Below, one piece after another: positions 1-5,803 of a stretch of 9,402 bases of DNA (its first letter is position 1; every line of letters begins with the position of its first letter). Location of the stretch: contig JAKFYM010000079.1 of NCBI GenBank assembly GCA_021730855.1, positions 1 to 9,402 of the forward strand, written 5' to 3'. This stretch comes from Bdellovibrionales bacterium. GTDB taxonomy: Bacteria > Bdellovibrionota > UBA1018 > CAIPTA01. The notes under the pieces were generated by a model. That model worked only from the letters and a program-made list of their open reading frames with translations, was not told where the DNA came from and searched no databases. Position numbers and translations under genes: made by a program.

Positions 1-759
1 CTGCTGCTGCTGCTCCCACTCGTGCTCGGCATTACGGGGGAAAATTTTCTGACATATGGAGAGTTTTTTCCGCGGGCCTATCTGGAGGCCACAGGCGCAA
101 AGAGTTTGCTGCCTTATTCCGGAGGCCCCGGCTTTAGTTACCCGCTTTTTTTCGGCGTGCTCTCCGTGCTCTTTTCCTTTGGCAAAGGTTTGCTTTTTTA
201 TACTCCGGGCCTGCTTACGGCTTTTTGCCGTGGGATTTTTAGTTCCAAGCGGGAGGGGCGTTTTCTGCTCGTGGGTGGCCTCTATCTGACTGGCCTGATC
301 CTGGTTTTTTCCCGCTGGTGGTGCTGGACGGGGGAATCCTTCTGGGGGCCGCGCTTTTATCTGTTTGCCTCACTTTGGGCGCCAGTGGGACTCACCGCGC
401 TTTGGCCCACGCTATCCCAGCAGTTTCGCCGCTTGTTTTTTTGGCTAGGAGCTTCGGCTCTTTCGATCTGGGTGGGTTTGCAGGGTGTGCTCTACGGCCT
501 GGATTTTTTAGAGGACTGTTTTCAGCAGGGCCAAGCGGTGGACTTTATGTGCTTCTATGTGCCGGAGTATAGCCCACTCTGGCGCGTGTTTATTGTCTGG
601 CCCACGCCGCAGGGGCGGAAGGTGGCTTATCTTTGTTTTTTCTTTCTTGTGTTCGTGGCCGTACTTGGCCGGCCGGCTGCGCAGGCGGGGCGCCTTGCCT
701 TTGCTTGGTTGTGCCAAGAGGCAAAGCGTTTGCTGCGGCTGCAGGAGTGGAAACTGTAA
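1..759 (+). CDS. Polytopic membrane protein, GT-C glycosyltransferase-like (5' end missing)
   Basis: The frame is open from base 1 (a CTG/CTC leucine run) to a TAA at 757-759, so the gene starts upstream of the window and only about 252 C-terminal residues are seen. A GTG at 22 is inside the gene and unlikely to be the start. The visible part is very hydrophobic, with about five membrane segments. A glycine-lysine-glycine-leucine-leucine-phenylalanine stretch leading into a Tyr-Thr-Pro helix is followed by a Trp-Trp/Gly-Pro-Arg (WGPRFYL) motif. The same order of motifs, GLLF..P then GPRYL, occurs in the convergent protein at 783-2303, so the two look like members of one family of bacterial GT-C-like membrane proteins. 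The proposed role, transfer of a sugar from a polyprenyl-phosphate donor on the outer face of the inner membrane, is inference from that family resemblance; the catalytic N-terminal loop lies outside the window. Confidence 0.6.
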   Translation: MLLLLPLVLGITGENFLTYGEFFPRAYLEATGAKSLLPYSGGPGFSYPLFFGVLSVLFSFGKGLLFYTPGLLTAFCRGIFSSKREGRFLLVGGLYLTGLILVFSRWWCWTGESFWGPRFYLFASLWAPVGLTALWPTLSQQFRRLFFWLGASALSIWVGLQGVLYGLDFLEDCFQQGQAVDFMCFYVPEYSPLWRVFIVWPTPQGRKVAYLCFFFLVFVAVLGRPAAQAGRLAFAWLCQEAKRLLRLQEWKL

Positions 760-782
760 ACGCGGCTCAGGAGGCCCCTTTT

Positions 783-2303
783 TTAAAAGGCAGCTTTTTT
801 CCAGAGGCGGCGCTGGTAAAACCAGGCTCCTGCTAGCACCAACCAGAAAATCGCTAGCCGTGATTGTGGTGTCCAGGTGGGCCTTGCAAATTCCGAGTAC
901 CAATACCACTGCCAGAGCGGCAAACCCGGGCCGAGGATGGTGGAACCAAAGACCAGGGAGCGGAATACTAGGCTGAAGAGGAGCGCAGCCCAAAAGAAGT
1001 AACGAATGACTGCGGGAAAGCGATCCAGCTCTAGTGCCATCCAAAAAGCGAAACAGAGGAAGATGCCACTTAGGTAGCGCGGACCTGCAGCGCCTCCACC
1101 TAACCATCCTCCATAAGACATATTTAGCAGAAGCAGGCCAGCGAGGCTAAGCACGCAGAAAGCAGCCGTCACGCGCCGAAAAAAGGGCAGAACGGCAGGA
1201 GTGGGAACAGATTTTTTGGCAGGCAGAAAAGAAAGTAAAGCCACTGGAATGAGGAACAGCAGCCACGGTTGGGTGAACAGCAAACCACGGCTTTGGCCAA
1301 ATAGAAGTTCCCAGAGCACAGCCGGCTGCGGGATCCGAAAGATCCCGAGAAAATTCACGGCCTCGTGGGCAGTGTCTTGAAAGACAGGGTTTTGAAAATG
1401 GTTGGCCACAAGGAAAGGGCTGCCAAAGGCCGAGGTGTGGTACCAAGTCCAAAGAGCGGCAGGTAGAATCGCGCCCACGGCAATCTGCCCGACTGGCCGC
1501 CAGAGTTCGCGGCGTGTCTGAAAGCAAACGGCTAGGGCCACCAGAAATGCCGGAATTTGTACCACGAAGCTATAGTCCGAAAGCAGGGCGGCGCCGGCAA
1601 AGAATCCCACCCAGCGGTAGCGTCCGAGCAGGAGGGTGAAGAGCAAGCCTAGCTGCAGGATGGCGTTGAGGCCGTGGCCCGAATAGTTATTAAAATACAT
1701 GCTGGCCGTGGAGCCAAAAAAGGTGGCGAGTAGAAAATAAATTTGGGTGGACCGAGCAATTCCCAAGCTATTGAGCCAGCGCACGATGAAAGCCAGGAGC
1801 AACAGGAGCGGAACAATCTGGTTGAGGAAGCTTGTCCAGGTCTTTTGGAAATAGCCAGGAACATGGCGCTGGTTGAACTCATCGCGAAAGCCTTTTTCCC
1901 AGAGCCGAGGAATTTGGTCGATCACGAAAAAAGTGGGGAAGCCGAGCAGCATGGGGCCCGGAGCTTTGTTGGAATAGTAGTGCCCCTCGGGATCGGGAGT
2001 CTTGGACCAATCGGAGGTGGCGCCGGTGCGGGTGTCGATGGTGAAGCTACCCAGTTCGGACATGGAGCGCATCGTGAGAAAACGGCTCACGGCATTGGGC
2101 CCGCCATCTTGGGTGTTCACCAGTTGCAAGAGCAAAAAGGCGACAGCCCAAGGAAAAAAAAGCAAGCGCACCGCAGGAGCGCGCCAAAGGGAAGATAAAG
2201 ATTCTTTGATGGTGGACAAGCCAAGAAAAGGTAACAAGAGGACGGCTTGGGTATCAAGGGATTTTGCGGGACTTCCTAAAGCAGGCGAATGGCGATACAT
2301 CAT
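783..2303 (-). CDS. Polytopic membrane protein, probable GT-C family glycosyltransferase
   Basis: A 506-residue protein with about ten to twelve membrane segments. After a short N-terminal region and a first helix (about residues 45-62) comes a large extracytoplasmic loop with an Asn-Ala-Val-x-Arg motif and then DPEGHYYSNKAPG (D104 to G116). This acidic/YYSxKxPG loop is typical of a group of putative bacterial membrane glycosyltransferases. Further on are an SGHGLNA helix, a GLLFTQP segment and GPRYL (G407). The start is uncertain: ATG at 2301-2303, a second ATG at 2298-2300 and a TTG at 2313-2315 are all in frame, and none has a good Shine-Dalgarno. I chose the first ATG. The stop (TAA) is 23 bases from the convergent gene on the left, and no clear terminator hairpin lies between. 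The 5' end overlaps the start of the divergent gene at 2289. Donor and acceptor cannot be read from the sequence. Confidence 0.65.
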   Translation of the reverse strand: MMYRHSPALGSPAKSLDTQAVLLLPFLGLSTIKESLSSLWRAPAVRLLFFPWAVAFLLLQLVNTQDGGPNAVSRFLTMRSMSELGSFTIDTRTGATSDWSKTPDPEGHYYSNKAPGPMLLGFPTFFVIDQIPRLWEKGFRDEFNQRHVPGYFQKTWTSFLNQIVPLLLLLAFIVRWLNSLGIARSTQIYFLLATFFGSTASMYFNNYSGHGLNAILQLGLLFTLLLGRYRWVGFFAGAALLSDYSFVVQIPAFLVALAVCFQTRRELWRPVGQIAVGAILPAALWTWYHTSAFGSPFLVANHFQNPVFQDTAHEAVNFLGIFRIPQPAVLWELLFGQSRGLLFTQPWLLFLIPVALLSFLPAKKSVPTPAVLPFFRRVTAAFCVLSLAGLLLLNMSYGGWLGGGAAGPRYLSGIFLCFAFWMALELDRFPAVIRYFFWAALLFSLVFRSLVFGSTILGPGLPLWQWYWYSEFARPTWTPQSRLAIFWLVLAGAWFYQRRLWKKAAF

Positions 2304-4235
2304 ATAGGTATGCAATTTTGGATTCCGCGTCTGCTTGTCACGGGCCTTAGCCTTACTCTCTGGCTTTTTTCCTTTCCACCGGCTTGGTTGGAAAGCTGGT
2401 GGGGCATCCTTCCATTGTCTCTCTACTTCTTATCGTTTTGTGCCGGTCTGCTTGGCTGGGGCTTGTGGCTAGAGAAGCGCTGGGGCGGAGGCGGGGCAGG
2501 AGTCTGGCTTTTTTCCAGCGTGGTGGCCGTGGCGATGGCGATGCTCTTTGGGCATGTGGGATGGCTCGGCGCAGAACATCGTTGGCTTTTCCTTTTTGTT
2601 TTGCATGCGGGCTTGCTGGTGGCCCCATGGCGCGATGCACGTATGGTGGGTTTGCCGTGGCGCAACCCCTGGGTGATCGGTGTTTTGGCATTTGTCTTCG
2701 GCCTGCGCTATTTCACGGCCTATCTTCCACAAGCGCATGGCGATCCTCTTCTCTACCACCTCATGGGGCCACGGCTCTGGAATCTCATGGGCGTGGTCCA
2801 GCTCAATCAAGACTTGCCCGTGCCCCTGCTCGCGGCCACCTGGGAATATTTTTTCCTGTGGCCCCAGGTTTTGTTCACGAGCGAGCCCGCGAGCATGGCT
2901 CAGCTCGTGCTTGCTCAGTTATTCTCTCAATGGATCCATCTTTTGTGGGGACTTTTTGGCAGCGTGATGGTGCTCGACCAAATGGTGCGCGAAAAAAAAG
3001 GTTTCGCCGCCGAGGGACCGCGCCTCTTGCTTTGCCTCGCATTGCTATTTGTGCCCAGCATGGCCTGGACCGGGCCGCTTGCGAAAAATGATTGCGGCAT
3101 GGCTTTCTGGTGCCTGGGTTCCTGGCTTTTTCTTTGGGAGGGTTTACACAAGCCCAGCAAAAAAGCTTGGTTACTGGGAGGACTGTTCGCGGGCTTAGCA
3201 GTCTCGGCCAAAATCAGCGCGGTGCTTTTCTTGATTCCATTGGGCATGATCCTCTTGGTCCGTCTTTTTTGGTTTCATCCTCGCGCTGCTATCCCGGCCC
3301 TCGCTTTTTCCGCTATCGGCACCTTGTTTGGCGCATTGCCTGTCTACTTTCGCAATTGGTGGGAAACCCAGAATCCTTTCTACACCATGTTTCATCATTG
3401 GTTCCCCGGCCCCTGGGTTAGCCAATCCTGGGCGAATCACTTCGACACTCATCAGCCGTCTGGCGGCGAGGCTTGGTATTCGATGCTTTTCCTGCGCGCG
3501 CACCAGCTCACGGCCGAGACGCCCATCTTCTGGCTGTGGATACTGCTGCCACTGTTGCTGCTTCATAAAGCAGCTCGAACGCAGCTGCGGGAATGGACAG
3601 ATTGGATTCTCCTTTTTGTGCTTGCGCTGGTGGTGATGGTGGGAGCGGTGATGCCCACGGCGGAGTTTCGCTACCTCGGGGCTTCGCTCTGGGTGGGGGC
3701 GGCCGCTGCTATGGCGATCGCTCTGGTCTTCCTGCAACAATACCTTCCTCGTTGGCAGACAATCAGCATGATTATATTGTGTGGCGCTCTGCTGGGAGTC
3801 TCAAAACTGCCCACGCATTTTCTTTGGAAGTTTTTTCGTGTGAGCCCGGGCGTGGCCTATCTGCAGGAGCATACAGGAGCGGAGGCTAAGGCTTGGTTGC
3901 GCGAGCATGCCGGCAATCGCCTTGTGGTGATCAGTGGCGACAATGAAACCTACTATCTCTCCACCATCCGCACCACGGTGCTCACCGAGCAGCCCACTAT
4001 CGACAAAGCCACCTATGGGCTCACCGACGCGGTGGCTTTTCTAAAGGCATTATGTGAGACGAGCGGCGCTTCCTTCCTGCTCGACACGCGCGCCGCCATG
4101 GGCTTGCATCTGCGTTTCCCCGGCTATCCGTGGGACAAGGCCATACTTTTTGAAAAAGCGGGAGCGCGGGTCTACGATCTACAGCAGCTGCAGCAACTCA
4201 TCCTGCGCGGAGATTTTGGCTGTGGAAGAAGCTAA
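2289..4235 (+). CDS. Polytopic membrane protein, probable GT-C glycosyltransferase with C-terminal soluble domain
   Basis: A 648-residue protein with about twelve membrane helices over residues 10-515 and a soluble, probably extracytoplasmic C-terminal domain (about 520-648). Motifs usual in GT-C/PMT-like enzymes are present: an extracytoplasmic loop AHGDPLLYHL (D152), comparable to the acidic D-x-x-YHL loop of such proteins; AKNDCGMAFW (D268) at the start of a helix; GLAVSAKISA; and RNWWETQNPFY (R355, N356), which resembles the RN..TGNPxYP loop of many GT39-like proteins. An in-frame TAA at 2277 limits the start. ATG at 2289 has only a weak AGG three bases upstream, and ATG at 2310 has none, so 2289 is kept with modest confidence. 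It overlaps the next gene by 14 bases, implying translational coupling. The likely role is transfer of a sugar to an envelope glycan or lipid; the specific substrate is unknown. Confidence 0.7.
   Translation: MAIHHIGMQFWIPRLLVTGLSLTLWLFSFPPAWLESWWGILPLSLYFLSFCAGLLGWGLWLEKRWGGGGAGVWLFSSVVAVAMAMLFGHVGWLGAEHRWLFLFVLHAGLLVAPWRDARMVGLPWRNPWVIGVLAFVFGLRYFTAYLPQAHGDPLLYHLMGPRLWNLMGVVQLNQDLPVPLLAATWEYFFLWPQVLFTSEPASMAQLVLAQLFSQWIHLLWGLFGSVMVLDQMVREKKGFAAEGPRLLLCLALLFVPSMAWTGPLAKNDCGMAFWCLGSWLFLWEGLHKPSKKAWLLGGLFAGLAVSAKISAVLFLIPLGMILLVRLFWFHPRAAIPALAFSAIGTLFGALPVYFRNWWETQNPFYTMFHHWFPGPWVSQSWANHFDTHQPSGGEAWYSMLFLRAHQLTAETPIFWLWILLPLLLLHKAARTQLREWTDWILLFVLALVVMVGAVMPTAEFRYLGASLWVGAAAAMAIALVFLQQYLPRWQTISMIILCGALLGVSKLPTHFLWKFFRVSPGVAYLQEHTGAEAKAWLREHAGNRLVVISGDNETYYLSTIRTTVLTEQPTIDKATYGLTDAVAFLKALCETSGASFLLDTRAAMGLHLRFPGYPWDKAILFEKAGARVYDLQQLQQLILRGDFGCGRS
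4209..4212 (+). promoter_or_regulatory. Ribosome binding site deciding the start at 4222
   Basis: GGAG lies nine bases before the GTG at 4222 and only three before the alternative TTG at 4216. The spacing favours the GTG. The site lies inside the 3' end of the upstream gene, consistent with translational coupling. Confidence 0.5.
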
Positions 4236-5739
4236 TCGTTGGATCCGGAAAGTCGTCCCCTTTCTCGCCATACCAGGGATTTTGGCCTGCCTCTGGGTGC
4301 GCTTGGCGTATCCCTCGATGATTCCCTTTATTAACGATGAGCCTCTTTTCCAACTGATTGTCGACGATCACCTGGCTAAGGGCACAATCCCCTTGGTTGC
4401 GATGCGCGGAAGTAGCATTCCCCTGGCTTACGGGGCGGGAGCCATGTGGATCTATGGCATCTTACGGTGGTTCTTCTCCTCCCTAGAAGGGCTTGCTTTC
4501 TTTCACGCCCTTGTCTACACACTTGGCCTCGCGGCGATTGGCCTTGTGCTGTGGCGACGAGTGGAGCGGCCACTTGTCTGGCTTTTTTTATGGCTCGCGC
4601 TTTCGTCTCCCTGGCTCTTCTTTTTTTCGCGAATGCTTTGGGACAATACTTTTTTTGTGTTTCTTTCTGCTTGTCTCTTGCTGGCCTTAGATCATCTGGA
4701 TCGGAAAAATTCCCAGGCGCCTTTTGCCTGGATTGTTCTCGTTTTCGTGGCCGCGTTGATGATCAATATCCATCCCATGGCTGGGCCCGTGGTGCTGGCC
4801 GGCGGCCTTACGGCCACGATCGTGGTTTGGCGTTCCTCTGCAAGCCGCGGGCGCAAAATCGTGCTGCTCTCCTCCGCCCTTTTGGGATTTGTGGTTTTGG
4901 TGGCGCCCTATGTTTGGGAAGCGATCTATTTGTACCGGCACGAGGGTTTGGTGGAGCGCGATCCTAGCCGCAAGCCTTGGGGAGACGGGCGGAACCTATG
5001 GTGGCTTTTGCAGCGATCGTTTGTTTTTCTGAGTTTCTGGAAGAGTGAGAATCAGTTTGGTTTGGTGTTCCCAGATTTTCTAAAATTTGTGGGTTTTCCC
5101 TGGGATAAATTGCTCTGGCGAGACGTGCTGGCCTGGGTGCCGAAAGCGGTGGCGATGGCCTATGTGTTCGCGCTTCCTTTCCGCGCGTGGAGAGGCAAGC
5201 GGCTCGATGCTTTACAGTGGGTTACCTTTCTCGCGTTCGTGATCGGAATCCTGGTGTTCAATTTCCTCAATATCCCCACGGAAGCTCACTATTTCCATGC
5301 TGTCTGGTGGCTGGGGTTTCTTGCGCTGGCCTTTGCGCTCGAGGATCTGCGTCCACGTTGGAAGACGGTGCTTATTCCCTGGGTGGTGGTCTGTGCCTTT
5401 CTCAACACGGCCTTCATTGTGCAGTCGAACCGTTTTATCGTGGCCAATGAAGGCATGCGCAATCTCACCTATGCCTCCACCATGCGCGAGGTGCGCGCAC
5501 GTATCGCAGAAGTGTGCCTGGCTTCACCGGTGAGCCATGTGGCGATCTACACTCGTGATGTTTTGCTACTCGGCTTCCCGATTCGCTATTTCAACCGTCA
5601 CCTCCCGGAGTGCGCGGGGCGTGAAATCAGCGTGGTGGAAGCCCCTGAGCTGGCCCAATGGCGGCTGAAATACCGCGACGGGCCGCAAGCCACCTCGGCT
5701 TTTTTGGTTTGGGAAAAAATCGGCACCGAAGAACGTTAA
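4222..5739 (+). CDS. Polytopic membrane protein, GT39-like glycosyltransferase family
   Basis: A 505-residue protein from GTG 4222. The frame is open further upstream, but there it runs within the preceding gene and encodes a cysteine/arginine/proline-rich stretch unlike a real N-terminus, so the start is placed at the GTG preceded by GGAG. After the first helix comes the loop FINDEP (D39, E40), matching the acidic D-E pair in the first extracytoplasmic loop of GT39/ArnT-like GT-C enzymes, where the aspartate is thought to act in catalysis. About ten helices follow, with NIHPM (H184) and a late TEAHYFHAVWW segment (E354, H356), and a soluble tail of roughly 85 residues. It overlaps the upstream GT-C gene by 14 bases and very likely forms an operon with it. 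I infer transfer of a sugar from a lipid-linked donor to an envelope acceptor; nothing here identifies the sugar. Confidence 0.7.
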   Translation: MEEANRWIRKVVPFLAIPGILACLWVRLAYPSMIPFINDEPLFQLIVDDHLAKGTIPLVAMRGSSIPLAYGAGAMWIYGILRWFFSSLEGLAFFHALVYTLGLAAIGLVLWRRVERPLVWLFLWLALSSPWLFFFSRMLWDNTFFVFLSACLLLALDHLDRKNSQAPFAWIVLVFVAALMINIHPMAGPVVLAGGLTATIVVWRSSASRGRKIVLLSSALLGFVVLVAPYVWEAIYLYRHEGLVERDPSRKPWGDGRNLWWLLQRSFVFLSFWKSENQFGLVFPDFLKFVGFPWDKLLWRDVLAWVPKAVAMAYVFALPFRAWRGKRLDALQWVTFLAFVIGILVFNFLNIPTEAHYFHAVWWLGFLALAFALEDLRPRWKTVLIPWVVVCAFLNTAFIVQSNRFIVANEGMRNLTYASTMREVRARIAEVCLASPVSHVAIYTRDVLLLGFPIRYFNRHLPECAGREISVVEAPELAQWRLKYRDGPQATSAFLVWEKIGTEER

Positions 5740-5766
5740 GGCCAGCGAAACGCTTGCGAAATGCGG

Positions 5767-5794
5767 TTGACTCCCACCGCCATTTGGTTATGGT
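5767..5794 (+). promoter_or_regulatory. Possible sigma-70-type promoter for the sensor kinase
   Basis: TTGACT at 5767-5772 and TATGGT at 5789-5794 are separated by 16 bases in the 64-base gap before the kinase. The -35 matches the consensus at five of six positions and the -10 at four of six. Transcription would start at about 5801, almost at the ATG at 5804, giving a leaderless or near-leaderless message; this fits the lack of a good Shine-Dalgarno there. It could be chance, and readthrough from the upstream operon is equally possible. Confidence 0.3.
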
Positions 5795-5803
5795 TTCAGG
5801 CCA

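Noticed and set aside
1..14. CTG repeat at the left edge as a microsatellite
   Set aside because: Only four CTG units encoding leucines in a membrane helix; no sign of expansion beyond coding need.
771..796. CCTTTTTTAAAAGG plus a T run between the first two genes as a bidirectional terminator
   Set aside because: The complementary arms are only CCTTTT/AAAAGG with a two-base loop, too tight and too AT-rich to form a credible terminator hairpin.
508..1107. 199-residue minus-strand frame overlapping the first two genes
   Set aside because: It spans the tails of two convergent membrane protein genes, is rich in Arg, Pro and Ser without domain features, and is best explained as a shadow frame.
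4054..4221. Upstream extension of the third GT-C gene to an ATG at 4054
   Set aside because: This stretch lies in another frame of the preceding gene and encodes a Cys/Arg/Pro/Ser-rich sequence unlike a membrane protein start; GGAG plus GTG at 4222 is a better start.
5740..5803. AGCG-AAA-CGCT near the end of the GT-C operon as a terminator
   Set aside because: A four-pair stem with no following T run is too weak to call.
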